A stretch of 57,054 nucleotides of DNA from a virus. Position 1 is the stretch's first letter. Each line of letters opens with the position of its first letter. The notes beneath the pieces were generated by a model, which saw only the letters and a program-made list of their open reading frames with translations, was not told where the DNA came from and made no database searches. Both the position numbers and the translations under genes were made by a program. Positions 12,937 to 22,141 of the stretch are shown one piece after another. The stretch is taken from the IMG/VR virus record IMGVR_UViG_3300046787_000098, positions 1 to 57,054 of that record. One strand, 5' to 3'.

Positions 12937-15900
12937 TTACCGTTTCTTTTTTAGGTAATCTAGGGGTGATTTCAACGCTGGTGGCGGTAGGTCTTTTGGC
13001 TTCTTAGACCTAGCTCTGGCGCGGATAGCGTGCATCATTTCGTATAGTTTATCTGAACCAGCCTTGGTTGAGCCATTTCCCAGAGCAGAAACTACGTCCG
13101 CAGGGAACACAAACTCACCATCAGCCAGCATGGCCTTGATGTCGTCAGACTGACCGTCACCCTCACCAGCTACGTGGGCGCCGTGGCGGAAGTCCATCCG
13201 ACCGTCAGGACGGGGTAAGGCTCCTAGAGCACCACCAGACTTAGCCAACAGGGGTAGAGCCATCGCTCCACCAGAGGCCATCTGCAAGGGGGCAACAAAG
13301 CCGCCTTCTTTAAAGGCTGGGGCCTCTTCCTCTTCGTCAAACAACGTGTCAATGTCGTCTGGAGCGTTGCCGTATTTCCATGTACCTTGGTCTGGCATGT
13401 CTGGTTCCTGTGTATTAACTTGAGGTGTTTCTGGCATTTTCTCAGTATTCATGTCTTCTTGCAAAGCCTGTAGCTTCGCTAGAGGATCAATAAACTTGTC
13501 CTGAGTCATATATGCCTTGAGCATTTGAGGTGGCAGGCGGTCTAAATCACCAGCCATAGCGGCTCCGCCAATCAAACCAGCAGTTAAACCAGCGCCTTTT
13601 TTGCTTGTGCTGGTGGTCTTGCTTGTTGGGGTTTCTGGTGTGGCGGTTAGTGAGCCAGAGATCAGATCGTTGACCTTGTCACGCAAGACAACGGTTTCCT
13701 GAGTCTTTGTGGCTGTATCGGTAGCCAGTTTTTTCAGCTCATCAATGTTGATATTGACGTTCGTGTTTACATTTGCGTTTACGGCGGCATTCACAGCGGC
13801 ATTTACGGCTGTGTTTGTGTCGACACCAGAGTTAATCGCCGCAGTCACAGCAGACGTGACAGCATTTTTGGTCACCGTCGTCACGTTTGAATTCACATTT
13901 GCATTGACGTTCGCATTTACGTTAGCGTTGACATTTGCGTTAGCGTTTGCATTCGCGTTGGCGTTGGCGTTGGCGTTTGCATTCGCATTTGTGGTTACAG
14001 CCGCATTGATAGCGGCAGTCACTGACGTCGTGATTGCTGTGTTTGCATTGACATTACTACTCAGAGCAGTCGTCACAGCAGAATCAACAGCAGTGGTCAC
14101 AGCGGCGTTTGAGTTCACGTTGCTTGTCAGGGCAGTTGTGACCGCAGAAGTAACGGCTGTATTGATTGATGTAGAGGCATTAGCACCAGTTTGAATGCTA
14201 GACGTGATCGCAGAGCTGACCGTGTTGTTGATCGCTGTGTTGGCATTCACGCCAGCATTTGTAGCCGCTGTAATCGAGCTGGAGACGGTCTTAGACACGT
14301 CTGCACCGCTTGTGATGGCTGAGCTAACAGTAGAGTTGATCGCTGTTGTCGTGTTTGCACCAGCGGTAATGGCTGAGTCAATAGACGTTGTGACAGTTTG
14401 AGTTACATCAGCACCACTTGTCACAGCAGAAGATACGGCTGTCGTGATGGACGCACTGGCATCAGCGCCGTTGGTGATCGCTGAGTTAACTGTAGATCCA
14501 ACAGCTACTTCAACAGAAGCACCATTTGACAAAGACTGCTGAACAGAATTTGTGATGGCTGTGTTCACACCTGCTTTGTCACCAGCGGTCACAGCGGCTG
14601 TGATGTTATTGTTGATTGTTGTGCTTGTTGCGATGTCAGTTGGCGAGGTTGCAACAGCAGTTCCTTTGCCAACAGCACCGCCCAAAATGGTTTGCGTCAA
14701 AGCTTTGTTTGCATCTAGCTCTTGACCTAATACAGCGTTTACAGCAAGGGATGAGCCACCCTCCTGACCAGCCTCTGTGAACGTCTCACCAACAACCTTA
14801 GAGCCTGCTTTGCCAACGACGTTTCCGACTTTGCCGACAACGACGTCAGCAACCTTGCCCAGAGTCAACTGAACAGCGGTTTCGGCAAGACCTGCGGCGG
14901 CGCCAGCTTTTCTAGCGTCTGACAAAGCATCTGCGTGGCTCTTGCCTGCTTTGATGGACTCGTCATAAGTTTCCAAGGCGGCGTTACCAGTGGTCTCAGC
15001 GACGTCCATAGCGCCAGTGGCAAGCAAGATGCCTTTGACAGTTCCGCCCCCGAGGAATAGGCCGGGCAACTCTTGCCTCAATTCCACCTCTACTTGGCGA
15101 CCCAAGCCGCTGTTGCCATCCATGATGCGACCAGCCAAGATGCCAAGCTTCTCCCATCCTTTGGCGTTTTGGATGAGGGACGTGGTTTCATTCCAGTTCT
15201 TGGTATCTACCACACCATTGCCAATACTCTGACCAAACTTGGTCAAGTCGTCTCCGCTCTTCACAAAAGCGTCAGCCAGTGGTTTGTTGTCAGTGATTAA
15301 AGACAAACCACCAGCCACGTTCTTTTGCATGTTGCCAGCGGCCTCATACGCTGTGCTCACACTGTTTGTGATGGGGCTGTTTGGGTTGTTCTTTAGATAA
15401 TCTTGAGCCGCCTCACTGCTCAGCTTCATTTGATTCTGAATTGTGTTGGCAAGGTTGCTGAAGAAACCTGTTGACTCAATCTTCTTTGTAGCGGCGGCTT
15501 GTTGTTTGGCAAGCTCGTCTGCGGCGGTGGCACGTGCGGCTGTATCGCTTTGAGCGGCAACAGTCTTAGAAGCATCAGTTACTGTTGACAGATTGGCTTT
15601 GTTCAATGATTCAATTGATGGGCCAGCCAAGTCTGGGCGCTCTTCAGCAGTGGCGGCGCTGTAGCTTTTCCCGTTCCATGTAAATACATCTTTAGCGCCA
15701 AGACCGCCTTCACGTGCAAGTCTGAACGCTTCATCTCTTGATGATGCATTGGCAATGTTGTTTTTTAATTCTGTTGCTTTTGCTTCATTAAAAGCTTTGT
15801 CAACAGCCTCGCCCGATGCACCCATGGTGTACGTAGTGCCACCGTATGTAAAGGTTGTTCCCGTGGGGTTGCGAGCCTTAGCCAGCGCGGCGGCTTCTTC

Positions 15901-18660
15901 CAACGTGTCAGCTTCTGTGTTGCCAATGTTGGTGTTGTTCTTTGCGGCGTTAGCGGCTACAGCCGCATCTACGCCCTCAAACTCGCCGCCTTTTAAGTTG
16001 TTGGCTGTGTTTGTCTTGAGTGCATCAGTCTCAAGTTCTTTGATTGTGTTTTCGGCGTTGTTGTTGTCGATGGTGTAAGTTTTTCCACCAAACGTAAACT
16101 TGCCATACCCAGCGGCATCAGCGGCCTGCATGGCGGCATTGACGTCCGTAGATCCTGTTGCATCAAATGTCAGAGCTTTATCAAGCTCAGAAGATACAGC
16201 GTCATTGATTGTTTTATTGGCTTCAATGGCTGTAGCAATACTACCTGTCGCAGAAGCTTTGGTTGCGGCTGTACCAGCAGTAAAGGCGGCATCAACCAAG
16301 TCGCCCAAAGATAAATCACCACCGTTTTTGATAGTGGTTGCAACTACACTTCTTGTGAAATCTTGTTGACCTTGAGATAAATCTTTAAAGCCCTCAATGT
16401 TATCTGTAATTTGCCCCACACCTACGTCAACAGCACCGCCAGCCAGCGATGTGATGATGTCAGCCTTGCCTTCGCTAGATACAAATTTTCCTACGCTCTT
16501 TCCGATTACGTTTGCGGCATCAACGCCAACAGAATTTACAAGGTCTGCGGAACCAGATATGTTCCCAGCAATCTCTCCACCAACGTATGTAAGCAAAGCG
16601 CCCTTGGCAATGTCTGTAACGCTCTTGCCCATTGCGGCTTGTAGTGCGGCTACGCCTGCGGGGCCCCCAAAGTAAGCGGCGGCGGCAGTTGCAATCTTTC
16701 CAAGCAACGGGCTATCTGCAAACAGTTTCACCAGATCATTGGATGAGGCGTATGTTGTGTAAAAAACAGGTGCGCCCTGTGAGAAGTCTACGCGGAATGC
16801 AGTATTGCCACTTCCAGCGGTTGTCCCACTCAGAATGTCGTCGCCTTGTTGGGCGGAAAAATTCTTGGCAATTGCTTCGCCAGTTTTTGTGTTGCCAAAT
16901 GTTGTTTTTCCTGTGTCAACTACAAGTTTGCCGTCTACTGTTTTAAGTTTTGATGGGTCAAGTTGGTTGTAGCCTTCATATCCATCATATTGACCATAAA
17001 TAGATTCAAGTTTTGCGTCCTTTGGAACCATGACAGTTCGATAGACCACATTACCTTCAGAGTCCGTTTCGCCACTTGGCTCACGATAATAGTATGAGCC
17101 GCCACCGTTGCCGTACTCGTCTGCACCAGTTAGATAGACTCTGTTGCCGTTGTACGTCTTACCAATTTCTTGTACGTCCTCATAAACGGGAACCTTGCCA
17201 AGATCATAAATGTTGTCAATCCCAACCTTTAAAAGAGCAGAAGCTATAGATGCGGCATTTGCTTCTGGAGAACCCCAACCTTGACCAGACCAATGTGCTG
17301 TAGTACCTTGGTCAAGAATCTGGTTGGTTAGTTTTACTAAGTTTGGATTTCCAACAACGGATTTGTCTAATGCGTTCCAGTTTTTCTCTTCTCTGCCGTC
17401 CGAATAAAAAGCTCTTCCATCTGACGTTAAAAACAAACCATTTTTTAAATCGATTGCGTTTTTAAAATCGTCACTTGATTGGAAATTTACTTGAGATGGA
17501 GACTGACGTCCCTCGTCTGCCCCAGAGCTTTCATAGTGCGATTGAGCATATTGATCGGGAGTCATGCCGTTGCTGTTTGCGGCGTATGCGGCGGCTACAT
17601 CAGGGTTAGCTTTAAGGTATGCATTTGAGGCGGCTGTATCTACTTTTGCTGTTTGAGACGCTTGAGCGGCTGTATCCGCTACGTTTGTGCCTTCAACATC
17701 ATCAATAGCTTCAGCAACCTCTACTGGCGTGCGACCACCTTTTTCTTGCACTTTATTGGCAACTTCAATCTTTTTATCTGGATTGAGTCGCTCGTACGCC
17801 TCCATGACAGACTTGTTGTAGACCTGCCATCCAGCATCATTAGGATGGATAAAGTCTGACAACAAAGACTTGTCTTGAAGAATTTGACCCATTGTGTCAA
17901 CAAGCGCGACATTTGAATATTTGTCGGCAATGTTGGTGTAAATTGAATCTAGCTCTGGGTTGAAGTTGTTTGTTTTTACATCTTCAAATGAAGCGGCGTA
18001 TGGTGAGCCAGTAAGAACAACATTGACCCCATCTTGTTTAAGTGTGGAAACAATTTGATCAATGTTATTTTGAATAACATCTTTGTTTTCACCGTAAACA
18101 AGATCAAGACCACCTGTTTGCAAGAACACCGTAGAGCCGGGCGCAAACGTACCGCCAGCACTTTTGTAATCATTTAACTGTTGGAGGGTTTCACCAGTTG
18201 TGGCGCCACCTACTGATGCGTCAAAAGTTGCCTGACCATTCAATGCGGTCAAGTCAGCCGCTAGTGTTGGGTTTAAGCTGTTCCAACTTGCACCAGCCAA
18301 AATATTCCCAGACAACTGATTGCCAGAAGTTGCTTGTTCAAGCGCACCCGTGGGCACTTGAGCGGCGGCGGCTTGACGATCCCATTCAGCTTGCTGTGCG
18401 GCGGCGTCTGCGGCCCATTTAGCCTCTTGCTCTGCGGCTAATCTTGCCCACTCAGCCTGCTGGGCTTCTGCCTGACGCGCCCACTCCGCTTGTTGCAGTG
18501 CGGCTTGCTGTGCCCAGTAGTCTTGGGCGCTTGTGTCAACAGGTTGTTGAAAAGCTTGGGTCAAAGCTCCAACATTATTGTCGGCGCTGGTGTCGTACCC
18601 GCCATAGTAGTCGTCGGTGTCTTCGAACAGGTTTGTTTTGTATATGTCTTTTAATGCCAT
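12937..18660 (-). CDS. Giant repeat-rich internal virion protein with defective SGNH domain, 1907 aa
   Basis: Order of parts: four 11-residue coiled-coil repeats (56-99); an SGNH-hydrolase-like domain (about 115-293) with GGATT (151-155), the QTGGLDL block and D269-x2-H272 (DFIHP), but no GDS nucleophile block; a YLKANPDVAAAY/EGR repeat (about 345-385); long helical regions with a glycine-rich membrane-active stretch (LPGLFLGGGTVKGILLATGA and following); 18- and 22-residue Thr/Ser/Ala repeats; an Ala-Asn/Val-Asn hexanucleotide array; and a conserved C-terminus (GEGDGQSDDIKAMLADGEF, then LYEMM). That C-terminal segment is common in phage internal or tail proteins. It is probably ejected with the genome. 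The longest gene here, it has no sign of frameshift. Confidence 0.75.
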   Translation of the reverse strand: MALKDIYKTNLFEDTDDYYGGYDTSADNNVGALTQAFQQPVDTSAQDYWAQQAALQQAEWARQAEAQQAEWARLAAEQEAKWAADAAAQQAEWDRQAAAAQVPTGALEQATSGNQLSGNILAGASWNSLNPTLAADLTALNGQATFDASVGGATTGETLQQLNDYKSAGGTFAPGSTVFLQTGGLDLVYGENKDVIQNNIDQIVSTLKQDGVNVVLTGSPYAASFEDVKTNNFNPELDSIYTNIADKYSNVALVDTMGQILQDKSLLSDFIHPNDAGWQVYNKSVMEAYERLNPDKKIEVANKVQEKGGRTPVEVAEAIDDVEGTNVADTAAQASQTAKVDTAASNAYLKANPDVAAAYAANSNGMTPDQYAQSHYESSGADEGRQSPSQVNFQSSDDFKNAIDLKNGLFLTSDGRAFYSDGREEKNWNALDKSVVGNPNLVKLTNQILDQGTTAHWSGQGWGSPEANAASIASALLKVGIDNIYDLGKVPVYEDVQEIGKTYNGNRVYLTGADEYGNGGGSYYYREPSGETDSEGNVVYRTVMVPKDAKLESIYGQYDGYEGYNQLDPSKLKTVDGKLVVDTGKTTFGNTKTGEAIAKNFSAQQGDDILSGTTAGSGNTAFRVDFSQGAPVFYTTYASSNDLVKLFADSPLLGKIATAAAAYFGGPAGVAALQAAMGKSVTDIAKGALLTYVGGEIAGNISGSADLVNSVGVDAANVIGKSVGKFVSSEGKADIITSLAGGAVDVGVGQITDNIEGFKDLSQGQQDFTRSVVATTIKNGGDLSLGDLVDAAFTAGTAATKASATGSIATAIEANKTINDAVSSELDKALTFDATGSTDVNAAMQAADAAGYGKFTFGGKTYTIDNNNAENTIKELETDALKTNTANNLKGGEFEGVDAAVAANAAKNNTNIGNTEADTLEEAAALAKARNPTGTTFTYGGTTYTMGASGEAVDKAFNEAKATELKNNIANASSRDEAFRLAREGGLGAKDVFTWNGKSYSAATAEERPDLAGPSIESLNKANLSTVTDASKTVAAQSDTAARATAADELAKQQAAATKKIESTGFFSNLANTIQNQMKLSSEAAQDYLKNNPNSPITNSVSTAYEAAGNMQKNVAGGLSLITDNKPLADAFVKSGDDLTKFGQSIGNGVVDTKNWNETTSLIQNAKGWEKLGILAGRIMDGNSGLGRQVEVELRQELPGLFLGGGTVKGILLATGAMDVAETTGNAALETYDESIKAGKSHADALSDARKAGAAAGLAETAVQLTLGKVADVVVGKVGNVVGKAGSKVVGETFTEAGQEGGSSLAVNAVLGQELDANKALTQTILGGAVGKGTAVATSPTDIATSTTINNNITAAVTAGDKAGVNTAITNSVQQSLSNGASVEVAVGSTVNSAITNGADASASITTAVSSAVTSGADVTQTVTTSIDSAITAGANTTTAINSTVSSAITSGADVSKTVSSSITAATNAGVNANTAINNTVSSAITSSIQTGANASTSINTAVTSAVTTALTSNVNSNAAVTTAVDSAVTTALSSNVNANTAITTSVTAAINAAVTTNANANANANANANANANANVNANVNANVNANVNSNVTTVTKNAVTSAVTAAINSGVDTNTAVNAAVNAAVNANVNTNVNINIDELKKLATDTATKTQETVVLRDKVNDLISGSLTATPETPTSKTTSTSKKGAGLTAGLIGGAAMAGDLDRLPPQMLKAYMTQDKFIDPLAKLQALQEDMNTEKMPETPQVNTQEPDMPDQGTWKYGNAPDDIDTLFDEEEEAPAFKEGGFVAPLQMASGGAMALPLLAKSGGALGALPRPDGRMDFRHGAHVAGEGDGQSDDIKAMLADGEFVFPADVVSALGNGSTKAGSDKLYEMMHAIRARARSKKPKDLPPPALKSPLDYLKKKR
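13886..13990 (-). repeat. Hexanucleotide array encoding Ala-Asn / Val-Asn repeats
   Basis: Imperfect 6-bp units encode about 17 consecutive Ala-Asn or Val-Asn pairs inside the 1907-residue protein. Units differ mainly at third codon positions (for example gcgttg, gcattc, gcattt on the plus strand). This shows age or selection rather than very recent slippage. Loss or gain of units stays in frame. Confidence 0.85.
13990..14570 (-). repeat. 18- and 22-residue Ser/Thr/Ala repeats in the giant protein
   Basis: Consecutive units follow ITTAVSSAVTSGADVTQT, VTTSIDSAITAGANTTTA and INSTVSSAITSGADVSKT (18 residues, 54 bp). Later units gain four residues (INTAVTSAVTTALTSNVNSN and two more). The period implies a regular fibre or helical solenoid. 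The change in unit length at constant phase is unusual. Confidence 0.8.
18364..18495 (-). repeat. Four tandem 11-residue coiled-coil repeats
   Basis: The units are QQAEWARQAEA, QQAEWARLAAE, QEAKWAADAAA and QQAEWDRQAAA (residues 56-99 of the 1907-residue protein). An 11-residue period (33 bp) is the signature of right-handed or hendecad coiled coils, and a Trp recurs at the same place in each. Confidence 0.85.
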
Positions 18661-18661
18661 A

Positions 18662-18922
18662 TCAGTTCACCGATGGGTTGACAGCGTTGACAAGGGCTTC
18701 GGCCCATTCTTGCCAGTCGGAGTAGTTGTAGGGGCTAGGGATGCCCTCGTTCGTAAACACGTCGATCCCCTTCAAGCCTGCCGCCCACGATTGCCAATCC
18801 GTATTTGCGTCTGGGACTGACAACTGTTGCGTAGCATACAGCTCGCACATAAGGGAAGCCCACGACTCAAAGCTGTGATACCTTGGGTCGTAGACCTGAG
18901 CGACGTTAAGTACGTTTGCCAT
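18662..18922 (-). CDS. Small hypothetical protein in tail module, 86 aa
   Basis: The function is unknown. Two similar Trp-rich halves are visible: TDWQSWAAGLKGI followed by SDWQEWAEALVNAVN. This hints at a duplicated helical hairpin. It lies between the gp10-like protein (1-bp overlap at 18922) and the giant internal protein. It is probably a minor virion or assembly protein of the tail. Confidence 0.65.
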   Translation of the reverse strand: MANVLNVAQVYDPRYHSFESWASLMCELYATQQLSVPDANTDWQSWAAGLKGIDVFTNEGIPSPYNYSDWQEWAEALVNAVNPSVN

Positions 18923-20904
18923 TATGGTCTCACATCGCCCATGTCTGCATCGAGAACGACCTTACCAAGTTGGTAGTCGCCACCAGCCACATTAGAGACA
19001 AACTTCAATCGAAGTTCACGGCGTTGCTCACGCATGTCAATCTTGCCCGTCTCTGGAGCAAAGGTATATGGGCCAGTCGTCACGTCATCAGTCTTAGCAA
19101 AAGAGCTACCAGTGACATACAAATCCATGTCGCCTTCTTGGATGAAGTCAGGCTCAACACGTTCTAAGCGTAGCCAACGGTTCTCGCCAACAGGATTAGG
19201 TTGTGATGGGCCACCAGATACCCAGCCAAGGTCATTGGTCTCGAAGTAGGACTCGATGGCAAGCACGTTTGTGTCTTGCACAGCATCTGTTCCAATCTCG
19301 TGTTGCCACAGAGAAACAAAGTCAACCACTTCGTCCACAGTGATCACCAAACCAGAACCAGCAGGAATTGATGCAGACAAGGTATCACCAACAACATAAT
19401 CAACGCCTTTGTTGTAGATTGTGACCGTAGTAACGATACCACCAGCCACCACAATCGTAGCTGTAGCGCCTGAGCCACTTCCGCCTGTCAGGGCTTGGTT
19501 TGTGTAGGTTCCGTTTGTGTAGGACGTACCAGCGGTGGTCAGGGTGACTTCGTTCACGCCGCCAACCTCATTGGTTTCCCAAGACGCCGCGATTGGGTAG
19601 TGGAAGACCTGCGAGAAGTAGCCAGCAGAACGACGAGCACCAATGGCTTGACCAGCGTCATACCATGTGTTCTCGCGCACGTTGTAGATGATCGCGTCTG
19701 TGCACTCAGTAGCGTTGCCACGAGGGTAGAACCACCAGATCTCACCAAAGCGAGGAACCTTGGACACCCAAATCTTCTCGCGCTGGGCGTAGTTCAGGTT
19801 GTCAAAGAAGTAGTTCTGGTTCATGGAGTTAGGGATCTCCTTCACAACACCGTTGTAAAGCAAGAATCGGTCAACACCACACCAGTAGTAGATACCGTCG
19901 TACTCAATCACTGACTGAGAAGACAGGATAGACGACTGAGAAGAAACCAAGTCATAGCGCCAGTACTGGGGAGGTGTACCAGCTCCACCGATGAATGACA
20001 CACGGATTAGGCTGTCAAGGCTCCAAAACAGCCCAGAAGGCGCGTTTGAGCCACCCCTGACGGGTAGCCCTTGGACAATCTTTCCAGTAGCTACAGAGAC
20101 CTCATTTGCGTCAGCAGAGACCCAGTCTTGAATATTTCCTGCTGAGCAGTTTCTGATCAAGCCGTTGTTGCCGTACACAAACACGTAAGGGTGAAGCGTA
20201 ACCACGCCACCAGAGACGGATACGTTGTTGTCAAAGGTCAGCGTAATAGACGAGCCATTTGCTGTGGCGTTGGCGGAGATCACCAAAGCCGTAGTGCTAA
20301 TTGAGACAACGGTGGCGCCAGCAGGAATACCAGTGCCAGACACAGATTGACCAGCGCCAATCAGAAGGTTTGCTGAGGCCAGCGTGATGTTAGGCGAGCC
20401 GTTTGTAACCGTAGCCGCAACTTCGGTGAATACGCCAATAGCTGACAGAGAGGTGCCAGTGATGTCGCCACCCAAGACGGGGGTGTTGATGTTGTTGTCG
20501 ATGAGGGTGAGAGACTGCCCCGGGTGCGCCAACAACAAATTATTCCCAGATCCGCTCACGTCATAGAACGCATCAAACTGCCACAGGTTGTTGTCTGAGG
20601 CGGTGAAGTTAGACAGCGTCATGTCTGTGATGCCAGAGCCTACGCCGTTGTTGTCAATAGGAACAACTTGTAAGCCCTGTGAGTGACCACTGAAGACGTT
20701 GTTAAAGCTTTGCTGTGGGTTGACATAGATGCCACGAGATGGGCCTGAGAGGCCAGCGGTGATCTGGCGGTAGCCACCAATCTTGCGAGGGCGTCCACGC
20801 TGGAACCTGACCCAACGTCCGTCGTTGTAGAAGTCTTTGTCGAAGACCGTGCCATCGCGCTGGATGCCCGGCTTCGTGTCGAGAGCAAAGACTTTTTTGG
20901 TCAT
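18922..20904 (-). CDS. P22 gp10-like tail (packaged-DNA stabilisation) protein, 660 aa
   Basis: The N-terminus (DGTVFDKDFYNDGRWVRFQR, then RPRKIGGYRQI) and the beta-rich body with WQFDAFYDVSG, GLFWSLDSLIRVSF and FFDNLNYAQREKIWVSK match podovirus tail hub/nozzle proteins of the gp10 type. In P22 these sit below the gp4 adaptor and seal the packaged DNA. A Gly/Thr-rich Ig-like or fibre-like insertion occurs at about 150-240 and another near 470-540. The usual length is about 470-700, so this fits. It overlaps both neighbours by 1 bp. The specific gp10 assignment is by pattern memory. Confidence 0.72.
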   Translation of the reverse strand: MTKKVFALDTKPGIQRDGTVFDKDFYNDGRWVRFQRGRPRKIGGYRQITAGLSGPSRGIYVNPQQSFNNVFSGHSQGLQVVPIDNNGVGSGITDMTLSNFTASDNNLWQFDAFYDVSGSGNNLLLAHPGQSLTLIDNNINTPVLGGDITGTSLSAIGVFTEVAATVTNGSPNITLASANLLIGAGQSVSGTGIPAGATVVSISTTALVISANATANGSSITLTFDNNVSVSGGVVTLHPYVFVYGNNGLIRNCSAGNIQDWVSADANEVSVATGKIVQGLPVRGGSNAPSGLFWSLDSLIRVSFIGGAGTPPQYWRYDLVSSQSSILSSQSVIEYDGIYYWCGVDRFLLYNGVVKEIPNSMNQNYFFDNLNYAQREKIWVSKVPRFGEIWWFYPRGNATECTDAIIYNVRENTWYDAGQAIGARRSAGYFSQVFHYPIAASWETNEVGGVNEVTLTTAGTSYTNGTYTNQALTGGSGSGATATIVVAGGIVTTVTIYNKGVDYVVGDTLSASIPAGSGLVITVDEVVDFVSLWQHEIGTDAVQDTNVLAIESYFETNDLGWVSGGPSQPNPVGENRWLRLERVEPDFIQEGDMDLYVTGSSFAKTDDVTTGPYTFAPETGKIDMREQRRELRLKFVSNVAGGDYQLGKVVLDADMGDVRP

Positions 20905-22133
20905 TAGAACGAGCCCCCAGCAACACCACCCGTGAAGTTACCAGTACCAACAATTGCCAAACCAGACGCTGACAGCGTTGATCTCAAAACACCCAAGATA
21001 GCTGTGTTGAACTCGCCAGACGTTGCACGGTACAAACCAGTGTTTGTTTCAGAGGCATAACTTAGCGCAGGAGCACCTACGGTTCCGTCACTCAACGATA
21101 CGGTTGTAATAGAACCAGCTTGAGACGTGTTGGCATTAAAGAAGTTAGTACCGTCGCACGCCAAAGTCACCTGTTGACCAGAAGGAATGGTCACAGATGT
21201 TCCTACGCCAGTGCCCACGGTCAGCGTAAAGCCACCAGCGGTCACAGAGTTCTTGATCACGTACAGGTTCACCACTGGTGGGTAAACAACTGTTACGTTA
21301 CCAGTCAAGGTTCCTGTGTAGGTCTGAATGGTGTTTGATGCTTCGCTGGCGCTCAAGGTGTAAGAGCCAGAAGTCACAGCCTTCACCAAAGAGGTGTAGA
21401 AGAACTGTGAGCTGACGCCGTAACCAACAGTGATGTAGGTTGTTCCTGTACAGACAATAAAAGCAGACTCACTAGGAGCAAATGTCTTGGTCGATGCGCC
21501 ATCAATGTTGTCAGAGGCGGAGATAACCATTGAACCAGTGCCACTGTTCTTGAACAGGGTGAACCAGTTGTTACCTAGAGTTGCAACCGATGGAAGCGTA
21601 TAAGTACCAGCGCCACCAGTCCAAACGGAAGTCTGAGCACGGTCAGTGGTTGCAAAGGTTCCAGCGTCCACCAAGGTCTGAGAAGGGTGGCTTTGGTTCA
21701 GCGTAACGCCATCAGCAACCAAACCAAGGCCAGCCAAAGTGCCTGCGTCAGCAGAAGAGGTTCCTGTGCCAAAAGCAATGGTTCCCCATGTGCCTGTGAC
21801 CGTTGGGTTTGCTGTGATGTAGACGTACTTGGACTCACCAGCGGCTACAGAGATGATTGTGTTTGCGCCAGCGTAGTCTTTAACCGTGAAGGTATTTGCA
21901 CCGACGTTGCGGATTAGGGCATCTTGACCAACAGAGGCTTGATCAGCAGGAGGCATGTACAGGCTCAGACCTGTAGTCGTTGCCGTGACCTGCATGATTC
22001 GAGCGGCGTAGTCGTCAGTGGCGTTGCCGTTGATAGGCCACTGTAACTGGGTGTTAGCACTCAGCGTAACGGCACGATAAGAAACGTCCGTCGGTTGAAT
22101 GACGTTGCCTGTGAATGGTGAGTTGTAGCTCAT
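20904..22133 (-). CDS. Tail fibre/spike protein, 409 aa
   Basis: A beta-rich Ser/Thr/Gly protein without Cys clusters. The N-terminal ~130 residues hold strand-rich repeats (LQWPINGNATDDYAARIMQV). The end carries PALSYASETNTGLYRATSGE and finishes in GGSF. TNTG-x-YR segments are typical of phage tail fibre shafts, preceding the C-terminal trimerisation region. The other fibre (32548-34695) also ends GGTF. It lies between the second adaptor and the gp10-like protein. It is likely a receptor-binding or side-fibre protein; the receptor is unknown. Confidence 0.7.
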   Translation of the reverse strand: MSYNSPFTGNVIQPTDVSYRAVTLSANTQLQWPINGNATDDYAARIMQVTATTTGLSLYMPPADQASVGQDALIRNVGANTFTVKDYAGANTIISVAAGESKYVYITANPTVTGTWGTIAFGTGTSSADAGTLAGLGLVADGVTLNQSHPSQTLVDAGTFATTDRAQTSVWTGGAGTYTLPSVATLGNNWFTLFKNSGTGSMVISASDNIDGASTKTFAPSESAFIVCTGTTYITVGYGVSSQFFYTSLVKAVTSGSYTLSASEASNTIQTYTGTLTGNVTVVYPPVVNLYVIKNSVTAGGFTLTVGTGVGTSVTIPSGQQVTLACDGTNFFNANTSQAGSITTVSLSDGTVGAPALSYASETNTGLYRATSGEFNTAILGVLRSTLSASGLAIVGTGNFTGGVAGGSF

Positions 22134-22141
22134 GTTAGTCC

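Noticed and set aside
13709-14401. Long plus-strand ORFs opposite the repeat part of the giant protein
   Set aside because: They are Val/Ala/Phe-rich antisense readings of a low-complexity repeat, without ribosome sites; the minus-strand gene explains the region.
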